Notes: generated from the sequence alone by a model not told the origin. Numbered from the stretch's first letter, positions 17,146 to 25,289 are shown. The stretch is DNA of 64,000 nucleotides from Clostridia bacterium (GCA_009929615.1 SAAB01000004.1:47903-111902), one strand, 5' to 3'. A program made the numbers and translations.

Positions 17146-17371
17146 GCGAGTACCGCTTAGAAATTGTGATCGGCTATCGAAACGGACAATATGAAGTCGA
17201 TACCCTCGTTCGGAATAACTTCCCTCCCGATACACGCGTAAACAAAACGAAACCATTAACAAATTATCGCTCAGATTATCAAAGTGGATCATCTCCGTCT
17301 CATACCAGCCAAATTCCCTTGTAAACCGATCTGTATTCGCAAAAGGATCCGTTATTGGGATAAAACCACGC

Positions 17372-17464
17372 CAGAATCGCCTCAGAACGATTCTGAGCTT
17401 ATCCCCCTGGTATTTTCACGATCGGATTGATTAAAACGCGCCTGAGCGTTTTGAGCGCGTTTTG
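17372..17464. other. two further hairpins in the gene-free stretch
   Basis: CAGAATCG/CGATTCTG (17372-17395) and AAAACGCG/CGCGTTTT (17433-17464, loop of about 15 nt). They sit about 120 nt upstream of the next gene and may include a terminator or regulatory structure. No reading frame is credible. Confidence 0.45.
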
Positions 17465-17582
17465 TAGATCGACATATCTGTAAATTTCCTGAGTATGGTT
17501 TGGCTATGCCCTGATTTTGTTCCGAACGGGGAAGCCGTTATGATTAGGTCTGAATGTAAAGCACTTGTAGAGGTGATGCGGT

Positions 17583-18272
17583 ATGAGTCACGAGCGCATT
17601 GAGGTTTTTGGTGATGGAGGCAGCTGGATAGCCGAAAGGCTTAAGTCATTCAGGTTAACGATCTTGGGTCAAAGTGAGTCGTTGTCTATCGTCAGGAACC
17701 CGACTGACAATTCTGCCTGGGTGACTCACGATGATACCGGCCTTGTTTTATGTCCCCTCCATGTTGATGGTTCGTTGGCCCCGGATATCGCTGAAGCTAC
17801 TGAGACGGTGGAGAAATACATCTCCCGAGTGAGCCCTGCGGGAATATCAGCACGGATAAAGCAAGCCCGTAACCACCTGGATAGAATTGCCGCACCGGTA
17901 GACTCACGTTCTGCGGCAGCACTGTTAAGACGTGGCGGAATCCCGATTCTCTCACTGCGAACCACGGAATATCTGAAGTGGTACGAGTTGTTAGCGAGAC
18001 TGGCGAAAGGTCAGGCTCTGTCACCATCCATCTGGGTGGATAACTACCTTGCCGGTGATACACCAGAAAGTGCATGGGCTAATGGACGCGGACTCTATGA
18101 GTTAATCAACAATGGGAATATGACATCAGCCAATACGATTTTCCCGGTCTGGTATTCTGTAGCTCTCGCACTGGGAAGATTCACAACAGAAGAACTACCT
18201 GTGATGAACGCCTGGCCGAGCTATTGTGATGGAACCCGTGTGGAGAGTTTTATCCAGTTGTATCGTGATTAA
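17583..18272 (+). CDS. hypothetical protein, 229 aa
   Basis: Unknown soluble protein of 229 residues preceded by a GAGGTGATG ribosome region. There is no signal peptide or membrane segment. The C-terminal half is Trp/Tyr-rich (for example TEYLKWYELLARL and TIFPVWYSVALAL) and could be an alpha-helical binding domain. It is the first gene on the accessory side of the putative oriT, a position often used by establishment or anti-defence genes; function not assigned. Confidence 0.7.
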   Translation: MSHERIEVFGDGGSWIAERLKSFRLTILGQSESLSIVRNPTDNSAWVTHDDTGLVLCPLHVDGSLAPDIAEATETVEKYISRVSPAGISARIKQARNHLDRIAAPVDSRSAAALLRRGGIPILSLRTTEYLKWYELLARLAKGQALSPSIWVDNYLAGDTPESAWANGRGLYELINNGNMTSANTIFPVWYSVALALGRFTTEELPVMNAWPSYCDGTRVESFIQLYRD

Positions 18273-18347
18273 TTCTTATTCATATGTCATATGATTAACG
18301 CTAAAGAAGATCTGCGGTAAGTCTGGCCGTTACCCGGAACCCCGGGA

Positions 18348-18404
18348 CAGACCGAAACTTGCTTTCGGGTTGTCTCGGGGTTGGCCGAGCGAAGCGCTGG
18401 CAAG
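18348..18404. repeat. 57-bp repeat, copy 1
   Basis: Begins CAGACCGAAACTTG and ends GCGAAGCGCTGGCAAG. It differs at about four positions from copy 2 (18680-18736). Internal hairpins CCGAAA..TTTCGG and AGCG..CGCT are conserved in both. The two copies flank the 61-aa membrane protein gene. Confidence 0.85.
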
Positions 18405-18431
18405 CACCACACCTATTTTGAGGAGAAGCCA

Positions 18432-18617
18432 ATGTTAATTTCGTATAAGAGCAAATTGAAATTAGGATCTATCGCACTATGTTCATTTGGTGTAGGTATG
18501 GGCGTTATGCTATCAAAAACCGTTCCACTATCTTTAAGCGCTGTAGTAGTACTCGCCTTTTTCTGGTTACTCTCAATCATTTGTTTAGGGGTTGCTGCTT
18601 TCTTTTGTTCCGATTGA
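18432..18617 (+). CDS. small membrane protein, 61 aa, flanked by 57-bp repeats
   Basis: Unknown protein with two hydrophobic segments (about residues 10-28 and 34-55), hence a small inner-membrane hairpin. I choose the ATG at 18432 because GAGGAG lies 9 nt upstream; longer frames would start inside the upstream repeat. The gene lies between two direct copies of a structured 57-bp repeat, so it may belong to a small duplicated or mobile module. Confidence 0.6.
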   Translation: MLISYKSKLKLGSIALCSFGVGMGVMLSKTVPLSLSAVVVLAFFWLLSIICLGVAAFFCSD

Positions 18618-18679
18618 AATTGTGTAGTTCATACAGTACCCCGAATAATCCCCGCCTTTGTCAGTAGATAACCGTGAGG

Positions 18680-18736
18680 CAGACCGAAACTTGTTTTCGG
18701 GCTGTCGAGGGGTTGGCCGAGCGAAGCGCTGGCAAG
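18680..18736. repeat. 57-bp repeat, copy 2
   Basis: Same orientation as copy 1 with about 93% identity by eye. It lies upstream of the 187-aa gene at 18867; the 18618-18866 gap holds no credible gene. Both copies keep the two hairpins, which suggests a structured RNA leader or recombination site. Confidence 0.85.
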
Positions 18737-18866
18737 TACAGACCATATTGTTCCCCCTGCATTTCTCATCGCTAAATTCTTTCTTGAAATATCGTCAGAT
18801 TCCCTGTTTGTCACCCACCAGCCTCATGTTGTTATTGACCTAACTGCCATTCAATGGGAAGCAACA

Positions 18867-19430
18867 ATGTTTAATTTAATCGCGAAGGCTAAAGAAGCAG
18901 GTTATCAATTCTGGATCAGTGCCTCCAAGGTACTGACAGTTACTACCGGAACCGAGATGGGGCTGACGATTATTAAAACTGTAACTGATATTAACCCTTG
19001 CTTGCTGGTGGCGGAGTTAATGAACCTTGGGATCACGTTATCCCCAGATAATAATTATTTCTGCTGGTTGGATAGCGAAGGTGTCCTTTGGGCCGTTGAC
19101 CGCCACCATCTCTATCGAGGAAATACAGGGGAGCATGGGGTAAACTGGGATGTCGTCTATCATCACGGCATGGTAATTAATACCCCTGAGCAGGCATCCA
19201 TCCTTTTCAAAATTCCCCACATTGGGCGCTTTACTGCCACTGTAATGTATAGCGCTGGCTATACACCCGACTGGGCTCTTCCAGCCTTTGTTGATTTTTC
19301 TGGTGAACCGGATCATGAAACAATACTGTCGTGGTTATCCGAGGTAGGCATTCGTAATGCAGGAATGCATCTCGAAGATATTGAGTTTCTTTCTGTTGAA
19401 GAAAATCCCGACGCTTATATCTCTCTTTAA
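18867..19430 (+). CDS. hypothetical protein, 187 aa
   Basis: Unknown soluble protein; the ATG is preceded by GGGAAG. It contains no obvious catalytic motif. Followed after 12 nt by another unknown gene with its own GAGGT site, so the two form a small operon. The central part is rich in aromatic residues and His (VDRHHLYRG, VYHHGM). Confidence 0.7.
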   Translation: MFNLIAKAKEAGYQFWISASKVLTVTTGTEMGLTIIKTVTDINPCLLVAELMNLGITLSPDNNYFCWLDSEGVLWAVDRHHLYRGNTGEHGVNWDVVYHHGMVINTPEQASILFKIPHIGRFTATVMYSAGYTPDWALPAFVDFSGEPDHETILSWLSEVGIRNAGMHLEDIEFLSVEENPDAYISL

Positions 19431-19442
19431 TGAGGTCTCTGT

Positions 19443-19859
19443 ATGTCAAACGTTAAACCTTATTCCTGGGTAGTTCGCTTCGATGTTGCTCCTCAGTGGG
19501 TAGCTGACGGCTTTATCATGACAGATACCACAGCTCTCGAAATGCTATCTGATGTTATCAACTATGCAAACGATCACGAACTTGCCGCATTGGTTATTTC
19601 AGCACCCGATGCAGAAAGAATTTCCGAGGAGCAAGGCTATTTGGCTTCTAACAATGCGGAGCTAATGCGTCAGGTGCTAATCGGCTCACCGCAGGCATAT
19701 GCTAAAGCATCTGTGGCAAATACCCTGCTAAAGGCTATAACCGCACTTGAGCAAACGCAGGATAATAAGCAGGTCGTTAAAGAACTGCATTCCAGCCTCG
19801 CTTTACTGACGGGCAATAAGCCTATTTCGGACATTATCTGGTTTCCAACCCCAGAATAA
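19443..19859 (+). CDS. hypothetical protein, 138 aa
   Basis: Unknown, acidic, helical protein of 138 residues, probably co-translated with the preceding gene (12-nt gap, GAGGT ribosome site). No motif recognised. It is followed by a gap with a TTCGTC-family element that starts the next transcription unit. Confidence 0.7.
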   Translation: MSNVKPYSWVVRFDVAPQWVADGFIMTDTTALEMLSDVINYANDHELAALVISAPDAERISEEQGYLASNNAELMRQVLIGSPQAYAKASVANTLLKAITALEQTQDNKQVVKELHSSLALLTGNKPISDIIWFPTPE

Positions 19860-19910
19860 TTCTTTCATAAAGAGCTTAAATCTTTAGCTCATTTATTTAT
19901 GGATTTTCTA

Positions 19911-19980
19911 TTCGTCAGCCACCCAGCGTGTGTTTAACTGAAGTTAGTAAACAAAACGAAAAACATACGCGGGGTGATTT
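19911..19980 (+). promoter_or_regulatory. TTCGTC-family element with GTAAACAAAACGAA box
   Basis: TTCGTC (19911), 17-nt spacer, TTAACT (19934), GTAAACAAAACGAA (19946-19959), then arms CCCAGCGTGTG (19922-19932) and CATACGCGGGG (19964-19974) that pair with G-U allowed. It ends at the ATG of the 83-aa gene. The loop ACGAA could also pair with the leading TTCGT. Confidence 0.6.
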
Positions 19981-20232
19981 ATGAATACTGCAATTCATCA
20001 AGTACGAAATAACGTTCGTCGCACTACATCTGCACGTCCTGTTTGTTATCCAGTTCGCCCGCAGACAGAGAAAGAACTTTTTTCTGTAGGCCGCAGCCTC
20101 TGGTATCGCTACACCACTTCATTTGGCCCGTGCCGTGAAGTTCACCATCATCATGTGCAGCAGCTTGCACACCTGGTGGGTAAATCTGTTGGCTATGTTG
20201 AACATGCCATTAATCATTACCTCACGCATTGA
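19981..20232 (+). CDS. hypothetical basic protein, 83 aa
   Basis: Unknown 83-residue protein, basic at the N-terminus (NNVRRTTSARP) with a His-rich stretch (EVHHHHVQQLAHLV) and a helix that could bind nucleic acid (LVGKSVGYVEHAINHYL). It is the first gene behind a TTCGTC-family element; the ribosome site (GGGGTGATTT) is moderate. Followed by a chain of small genes at 15-nt spacing. Confidence 0.65.
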   Translation: MNTAIHQVRNNVRRTTSARPVCYPVRPQTEKELFSVGRSLWYRYTTSFGPCREVHHHHVQQLAHLVGKSVGYVEHAINHYLTH

Positions 20233-20247
20233 ACGAGGCGGCTTAAT

Positions 20248-20520
20248 ATGTCTACTCAAATCTATTGTGCGGTGCTTCGCCATTTCATGATGATGGCTGC
20301 ATCCTCCCAGCACTCATTGATTGTGCTGAAGCAATTATATAACGCAGAGATTTCATCGAAAGCTCACCTGGCCGGTCTCTCCGTGTCCGAAGCTGAAGCG
20401 CTCCTGGCTCTACCATCCACCAGCTGGCGCAAACGCGATGATGTAATTCATGAGCTGAACATTCGCCTTAAGCAACTCACTAGCGTAGCCACACCGCCAG
20501 CTCAACAAGTCGCAAACTGA
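20248..20520 (+). CDS. hypothetical protein, 90 aa
   Basis: Unknown helical protein of 90 residues with Met-rich N-terminus (RHFMMMAASS). The ribosome site is GAGGCGG. It sits in an apparent operon 15 nt after the preceding gene and 13 nt before the next one. Confidence 0.65.
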   Translation: MSTQIYCAVLRHFMMMAASSQHSLIVLKQLYNAEISSKAHLAGLSVSEAEALLALPSTSWRKRDDVIHELNIRLKQLTSVATPPAQQVAN

Positions 20521-20533
20521 AGGAGTCTATAAC

Positions 20534-20917
20534 ATGCTGCCATTTCTCATTTTGCTGTTCTGCTCATCGCCTGAGACGGCGCGAATGATCCTAATCTACG
20601 CTACCGATGAATCTGCGGCCCGCCTCCAGGCGCTTGAAGATTTCGCACGTCTGAATGATTCGGGTTTTGCTGCTTCCGCCCAAACCCCATATGAGTGGGA
20701 GAATCCTCACGGTGACCAGCTCTTTATTGAGTCGGTATACCCGGTTCCATCCGGCGATTTATCTGCTATCCGCCGTATGCTCGGGGATGACGATGCCCCA
20801 TATACCGACAAGCACCTTATTGCCGGTTTACTGGAGGACAGCCGACGTATCCAGATGATTGAACCGAATGCCGGTACTCTTTCTCGTATTGCTCAGGCAG
20901 AGCAGTACCTTCAGTAG
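20534..20917 (+). CDS. hypothetical protein, 127 aa
   Basis: Unknown protein whose first 10-12 residues are hydrophobic (MLPFLILLFC), followed by an acidic soluble domain. The start is supported by AAGGAG 9 nt upstream; a later ATG (20585) would remove the hydrophobic tip. Part of the four-gene group 19981-21684. Confidence 0.65.
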   Translation: MLPFLILLFCSSPETARMILIYATDESAARLQALEDFARLNDSGFAASAQTPYEWENPHGDQLFIESVYPVPSGDLSAIRRMLGDDDAPYTDKHLIAGLLEDSRRIQMIEPNAGTLSRIAQAEQYLQ

Positions 20918-20979
20918 ACTTGTGTTCCGACCGCCCACCAGCAGGTGGGCTTCGGGCTAATTTCCTGTACGAGGTATGT

Positions 20980-21684
20980 ATGCAAGGTACACCACGCTGG
21001 TGGCAGAACGGTCGTCGGGTGCAGGCCGTTCTCGCAGAGAATCAGACCGCAGATGTAAGGCTCAATATCGGCCCAGAAAATGACTTCTGGTTTACTGATG
21101 ATGGTAATAATCCTGTTGCTGTGCTTAGGGTTATCGGCCCGGTCTGTCCACTGGATCCGCTAAAATTCACCTCCAGTATCACTGATGTCCTTCCTGAAGA
21201 TGTCCATAGCTATAAAAAAGCCCTTCAGGAACACCAGATGATAAACCGGCCTGTCTCGTTCTATCTTGCACTTGCCGATGCCTGGTTGCTTGTTAACGAA
21301 CAGCAGCCGGTTTACCAGTTCCGCATCCGAAACCAGTACAACGGCATGACTACTGAATGGAATTCCGTTGCCCGGGACAAAGTCATTGAAGTGATTAAGA
21401 TGCAGCCGGAAACCGCTGAATTCCGGGTTCTCGTCCCATCGGCTCCTGAGCCTGCTGCGAATGCCCGGCAGTTGATCTCAGAAATTGAAGGTCTGCGTGA
21501 AGCTATTGGGAAACTCTACCCGGCAAATACTGATGTACGTCGTATTGCCAGAAACAGCGGCTGGATGCATGTATACGACGACACCAATGCCAAAATGAAC
21601 TTTGCAGACAATGCCAGAAATACCCCTTATCTCGATGCCTTTGTGACTCAACTGCATCTCTTCCTCACAGATGATCGAGAGTAG
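20980..21684 (+). CDS. hypothetical protein, 234 aa
   Basis: Unknown soluble protein. I choose the ATG at 20980, 5 nt after a GAGGT site; the longer frame starts inside a palindromic spacer (CCCACCAGCAGGTGGGC, 20934-20950). A repetitive layout of short beta segments is visible but no named domain. Probably the last gene of the unit beginning at 19981. Confidence 0.7.
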   Translation: MQGTPRWWQNGRRVQAVLAENQTADVRLNIGPENDFWFTDDGNNPVAVLRVIGPVCPLDPLKFTSSITDVLPEDVHSYKKALQEHQMINRPVSFYLALADAWLLVNEQQPVYQFRIRNQYNGMTTEWNSVARDKVIEVIKMQPETAEFRVLVPSAPEPAANARQLISEIEGLREAIGKLYPANTDVRRIARNSGWMHVYDDTNAKMNFADNARNTPYLDAFVTQLHLFLTDDRE

Positions 21685-21852
21685 ATGTAAAACCTCCCTG
21701 AATCTTTCTGCTCTAACCAGCGCTGTCATATAGCATTTTTTTGACGGCGCTGCCGGTTGCGCTTTTATCAAACATGGTAAATACATTGTTTCATGCTGTC
21801 TGGCTCCCGGGCGCGGAGTTATCGTTGATGGAACCAAGTTGAGATATTCGAA

Positions 21853-23025
21853 ATGAAAAGACCAACGGCACATAAAAATGACCGTCTGCCGGTGCGAAGA
21901 TCTAACCCTACAACGCCTCAAGCAAGAGAGCGCGTTATTGCCGGGCTGGTGGCCTCAGCTACATCTGACTTCGTCTACCTCGTTCAGTGGCTGAAATCAG
22001 GAAAGCAGAACGGTGACCCTCTACAGCTATCCAGATGGGATAGCCTGAGAAATGCAATAAGCCACCTTGAGACGCTTGATGCTGGTGTACAACCTGACTG
22101 GCGCAAAGTCCTCACCCTGGTGTCGCGGGAAATTCATACCAGCCATAATGTCCAGGCGGTTGTTACTCCTCCGTCTAAAATCGCCGGTGGTATACTCAGC
22201 AACCTTAACGACATCAGCCAGAAGATAGCGACCGGGCTTGCTTCCCCTGACATGCTCGGCAGGCTCGATTATATGCTTCAGTTGACCGCAGGCCTGGCAG
22301 GTGGTGATGATCTGGCGCAAAGCATCCGTAAGGTTTCAGACAGTGCAGAAAAAGCCCTACGTGGTTATGACAAGCCGCAGGCAAAGGCCAAAACGCCTAA
22401 ACCGGCCCCACCAGCTCCTGCATTCCGGGATGATCAGACGTTCAGGCAAGAGTGTGCGCCACTGATTGGGGTTGATGACCTCTTTGTTCTGGCTAATTGC
22501 CTTATTGCGATGTCCGCCCGCCTGGGCCGTTCTCCTGTCAGCCTAGCGAAACGCGCAGCGGGTTTAAAAGGTGTGATTAAACCCGATATGCTGGCTGACC
22601 TGCTGGAGCTCTTACAGCAGGACGTGGATCTGACCGCCCTGGCCCCGCCACCCAGGGTTAAAGACGATAATAGCCGCAGTGATGGAGGTAAGCTCGTCGG
22701 TTTAACCGGGGTCGTCGAAGGTGGCGCGTCAATCGGTGCTGAAGCGCAGCGTATCATCACCGCAGAACTGAAGAAGCACTCGCCGCTCACTTCGGCGCAG
22801 CGCGTATCTTTCGATACCGCCCGTGCGGGTCTGGCGCTGGAGAGCGATACATTCCGGGTTATTGAAGAGATCAGACGTATTGCAGCATCACTCAACTGGA
22901 GACCGCTGGCTGTCGCGGCCCATGCCGCGCATAAATCGCCTGGTATCCGCCCGGAGATTGCCGGGGATGTGATCACGTTGCTGGCGCAGGATGAGGCCTT
23001 AACCACCAGCAAGCCTAGCCGTTAA
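21853..23025 (+). CDS. hypothetical protein, 390 aa
   Basis: Unknown 390-residue soluble, alpha-helical protein. A Lys/Pro/Ala linker (about residues 178-195, AKAKTPKPAPPAPA) separates two halves, each with Leu/Ala-rich helices that look weakly alike (SPDMLGRLDYMLQL versus KPDMLADLLELLQ), which suggests an internal duplication. No clear ribosome site precedes the ATG. It stands alone, with long gaps on both sides. Confidence 0.7.
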   Translation: MKRPTAHKNDRLPVRRSNPTTPQARERVIAGLVASATSDFVYLVQWLKSGKQNGDPLQLSRWDSLRNAISHLETLDAGVQPDWRKVLTLVSREIHTSHNVQAVVTPPSKIAGGILSNLNDISQKIATGLASPDMLGRLDYMLQLTAGLAGGDDLAQSIRKVSDSAEKALRGYDKPQAKAKTPKPAPPAPAFRDDQTFRQECAPLIGVDDLFVLANCLIAMSARLGRSPVSLAKRAAGLKGVIKPDMLADLLELLQQDVDLTALAPPPRVKDDNSRSDGGKLVGLTGVVEGGASIGAEAQRIITAELKKHSPLTSAQRVSFDTARAGLALESDTFRVIEEIRRIAASLNWRPLAVAAHAAHKSPGIRPEIAGDVITLLAQDEALTTSKPSR

Positions 23026-23268
23026 GTACCTGCCGCGCTGACTACAGCTTACCTCGCGATATTGCACCAGCAGCTCAGAAATAATACCGGTATAAACGTC
23101 CGCGTTTTGCCGGTATTTTAATTCGCCCTATTTTTAGAATTAGCGATAATAGCGTTGCTTATTACGTATTTTTACACTCAGAAACCTTCGTCACATGAAT
23201 AGGGTATGGTTCACTGAATAGACAAAGACGTTAAATCTGGTCAGCTACAGAAAGGAGGATTTATGTAA

Positions 23269-23295
23269 ATGCTCTCGTTACGTTCAAACTCTTAA
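23269..23295 (+). CDS. putative 8-aa leader peptide
   Basis: ATG at 23269 follows ATG-TAA (23263-23268) behind a very strong ribosome site (AAAGGAGG, 23251-23258), giving MLSLRSNS. Ribosomes loading there would start on a stop codon and could reinitiate one base later. Too short to call a protein; listed because the ribosome site is among the best in the window. Confidence 0.3.
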   Translation: MLSLRSNS

Positions 23296-23404
23296 AAAAC
23301 TGCCGCGCCTGCCTATATAAGCCAGGCTGTAGACCTGAAGTCTACAAATTTAGCGTTACTGACAATTCACAATCCAGTGAACCGGCCCACACTAAGGAGG
23401 TTAT

Positions 23405-23440
23405 ATGCGAACGCGTAACTTTAAATCTGAGTCTATGTAA
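23405..23440 (+). CDS. putative 11-aa leader peptide
   Basis: MRTRNFKSESM, preceded by AAGGAGG with ideal 4-nt spacing. It ends just before a large hairpin (23478-23502). There is no following cistron, so it may control RNA stability or termination rather than a downstream gene. Confidence 0.35.
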   Translation: MRTRNFKSESM

Positions 23441-23657
23441 TCTGATCAGCTGGCGCTGCCGAGAATGGCGGACTCCGCTACCCCGGTGATAGACCGGGGT
23501 AGCAGGAAGAAAGAGTAACGATTTACCGGTTTTAAAACCAAATTTTCGTCAAATGGGATACAAGCGCCCAAGGCCGGTTCCCGTCTGACAGACCGAAGTT
23601 GTGATGTGTGCATCGCCCCCCTGGAAGTTGTTTTATTGAATTGCTGTGTGTAGTTTT

Positions 23658-23684
23658 GCGGGGATAATACCCCGCTTTTTTTTT
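23658..23684 (+). terminator. rho-independent terminator
   Basis: Stem GCGGGG/CCCCGC, six-base loop ATAATA, nine T residues. It ends the candidate structured RNA. The same stem recurs at 24202. Confidence 0.92.
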
Positions 23685-23695
23685 GCTTATTCTTC

Positions 23696-23724
23696 TTCGT
23701 CACCCCACCTTCCTGTGCCATCAT
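23696..23724 (+). promoter_or_regulatory. TTCGTC-family element, weak -10
   Basis: TTCGTCACC at 23696 lies immediately after the terminator and about 120 nt before the next gene. The hexamer 17 nt downstream (CATCAT) is a poor -10, though TATAGA lies about 10 nt further on. Confidence 0.35.
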
Positions 23725-23817
23725 ACGTATAGAAAATAACTTTTCACTTCTGACCCTTTTTCAGTTGAAGTCTTATGATTTGATATTCCGCTAATACACA
23801 CACATTAAGGAATGAAA

Positions 23818-24153
23818 ATGAGCAACGATATTCATAACAAAATTGCTGATGCTTTAGCTTCTGTTGGTTTAAAACTTTCCGATGGATATACCCGGGCCGC
23901 ACTCTTACTGAAGATGAAAGGTTCAGTTAGTCTCAATTTTGCTGTTGATGGCAAACCTGTCACTGTCACTCTCCATATGACTGAATCGGGTGATGTTACT
24001 GCTACCACTGATTATGACGATTCAACCGCTACTGCCGCAGCAGCAGCCGCAGCCACTACAACGCCAACACAAGAGTCGGTGGAAAAACCAGCAGAAGAGT
24101 CGGTGGAAGAGCCAGAAAAAAGTAATACACGAAAAGGCCCAAGGCCTAAGTAA
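23818..24153 (+). CDS. hypothetical protein with acidic Ala/Thr-rich tail, 111 aa
   Basis: Unknown. A folded N-terminal domain of about 65 residues (ends VTVTLHMTESGDVTATTDYDD) is followed by a low-complexity tail of Ala, Thr, Glu and Lys with a repeated EESVEEPE-type segment. The ATG at 23818 has better spacing from AAGGA than the one at 23812. The N-terminal domain is similar in layout to the 83-aa protein at 48705. A terminator follows. Confidence 0.7.
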   Translation: MSNDIHNKIADALASVGLKLSDGYTRAALLLKMKGSVSLNFAVDGKPVTVTLHMTESGDVTATTDYDDSTATAAAAAAATTTPTQESVEKPAEESVEEPEKSNTRKGPRPK

Positions 24154-24201
24154 TAACTGCGCTGGAACTACATGTTGGCATAATTATAAATATCAAAACT
24201 G

Positions 24202-24225
24202 GCGGGGTTAAATCCCCGCTTTTTT
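24202..24225 (+). terminator. rho-independent terminator
   Basis: GCGGGG/CCCCGC stem, loop TTAAAT, six T residues; ends the 111-aa gene unit just before a TTCGTC-family element. Confidence 0.9.
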
Positions 24226-24238
24226 ATGCCCGATTTCC

Positions 24239-24300
24239 TTCGTCACCTGAATACCCCGTGAGACTATAAGTAAACAAAACGAACAACACGGGGCAACGCC
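24239..24300 (+). promoter_or_regulatory. TTCGTC-family element with perfect arms
   Basis: TTCGTC (24239), GACTAT 17 nt later, GTAAACAAAACGAA (24270-24283), with perfectly complementary arms CCCCGTG (24254-24260) and CACGGGG (24287-24293). The ATG follows directly at 24301. One of the clearest copies. Confidence 0.7.
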
Positions 24301-24894
24301 ATGACCACCAGCAAAGAGAAAAATGTATTCTACGTTCACTACTATGAATCCGACTCCAGTGGTGGCGAACTGCCACTGATGCGCATTGAAGCGGAGAACG
24401 AAGATGAAGCCAACCTGATCTGTCTTCGCAACCTCGCGGATGTTTATGACGTTGATCATGACGACATCAGTCTTGAAGACGGCTTCGAAGTGAACGGCAA
24501 TAGCGTTTATCTGCAAGGTATCTACCCGGCGACCTCAGAGCAGGCACTGGTAGTTGATGCGGTATTTAATATGACTTCTGTAGAACCAGTCGCTGAGGCT
24601 GTGACCGGCACGGCGGAATCCGCCTGCGGTATCAGCCTGGTCTCTGATAAGGTCTGGCTGGAAAGCTGGTTCGACCTCGAAGACAAATTTGCTGATCAGA
24701 TGGCCCACGTCGCTGAAGATGACAAGTCTGATACACGCTTCTTGCTCTACCGTGACCAGGTCATCGATGTGCGTGAATGCGAGACATCTTCTGTCCCAGG
24801 CTGGGATCTCCAGTTCGGCTTGAGCGGCGGTACGCAGATGCTATTCATTCGCCTTTCTGATGATGGCGATCACGTTGCACTGGGTCTCGAATAA
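24301..24894 (+). CDS. strongly acidic hypothetical protein, 197 aa
   Basis: Unknown soluble protein in which about one fifth of residues are Asp or Glu, with few Lys or Arg, for a net charge around -30. Acidic clusters occur at EAENEDEAN, YDVDHDDISLEDGFE and AEDDKSD. Proteins of this kind near an entry origin are sometimes DNA mimics that block restriction enzymes (ArdA, Ocr), but no ArdA motif is seen, so this is only a suggestion. Expressed from a well-formed TTCGTC-family element. Confidence 0.75.
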   Translation: MTTSKEKNVFYVHYYESDSSGGELPLMRIEAENEDEANLICLRNLADVYDVDHDDISLEDGFEVNGNSVYLQGIYPATSEQALVVDAVFNMTSVEPVAEAVTGTAESACGISLVSDKVWLESWFDLEDKFADQMAHVAEDDKSDTRFLLYRDQVIDVRECETSSVPGWDLQFGLSGGTQMLFIRLSDDGDHVALGLE

Positions 24895-24986
24895 CTGCTG
24901 CCTGCGCCCGGGCTTGTTTGCCCGGGTTGCTCCCCTCCCCTGAATCAAACCGAGTATCATGACATCATTCTGAGGAGTACCAGACG

Positions 24987-25253
24987 ATGAGCGAAGTAAA
25001 GCACTTCAGCATCACGAAAACCGTTGATTTTTACATCAATGAAGCATCCCCGGAAATTATTGCGGGCCGCAGGATCTATCTGGAAACCGTATTGATTCCT
25101 CGCCTTCGTACCTGCCTTGCCGTGCTCAATAAGATGGGCCTGACCGAGCGTGAAGATATGGAGCTGCGCGATGTGTACCAGCGTGGCGTGGAATTTTTTG
25201 ACAAATTGTTCGATGGCCCTGTCCCGCAGGCCAATACCACCACCAGCCACTAA
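24987..25253 (+). CDS. hypothetical protein, 88 aa
   Basis: Unknown helical protein of 88 residues; ribosome site GAGGAG lies 10 nt before the ATG. Residues 28-62 form a Leu-rich helix pair (LETVLIPRLRTCLAVLNKMGL). It is followed by a new TTCGTC-family element, so it probably belongs with the preceding acidic gene. Confidence 0.65.
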   Translation: MSEVKHFSITKTVDFYINEASPEIIAGRRIYLETVLIPRLRTCLAVLNKMGLTEREDMELRDVYQRGVEFFDKLFDGPVPQANTTTSH

Positions 25254-25289
25254 TCCGCAAATTTTGTCCTTTTTTTACCCGGCTCTGAC

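Larger units (their letters stand above)
23187..23684 (+). ncRNA. candidate structured RNA with two minimal ORFs
   Basis: A gene-free 0.5-kb stretch starting at a TTCGTC-family element (23187) and ending at a strong terminator. It has hairpins GTAGAC/GTCTAC (23329-23345) and CTACCCCGG/CCGGGGTAG (23478-23502). Two strong Shine-Dalgarno sequences serve only tiny frames: AAAGGAGG before ATG-TAA at 23263 and AAGGAGG before an 11-codon frame at 23405. This pattern suggests a regulatory RNA or leader rather than a protein gene. Confidence 0.5.

Noticed and set aside
23546..23580. TTCGTC at 23546 as another family promoter
   Set aside because: The hexamer at 17 nt is CCAAGG and no gene follows; it lies inside the structured noncoding stretch.
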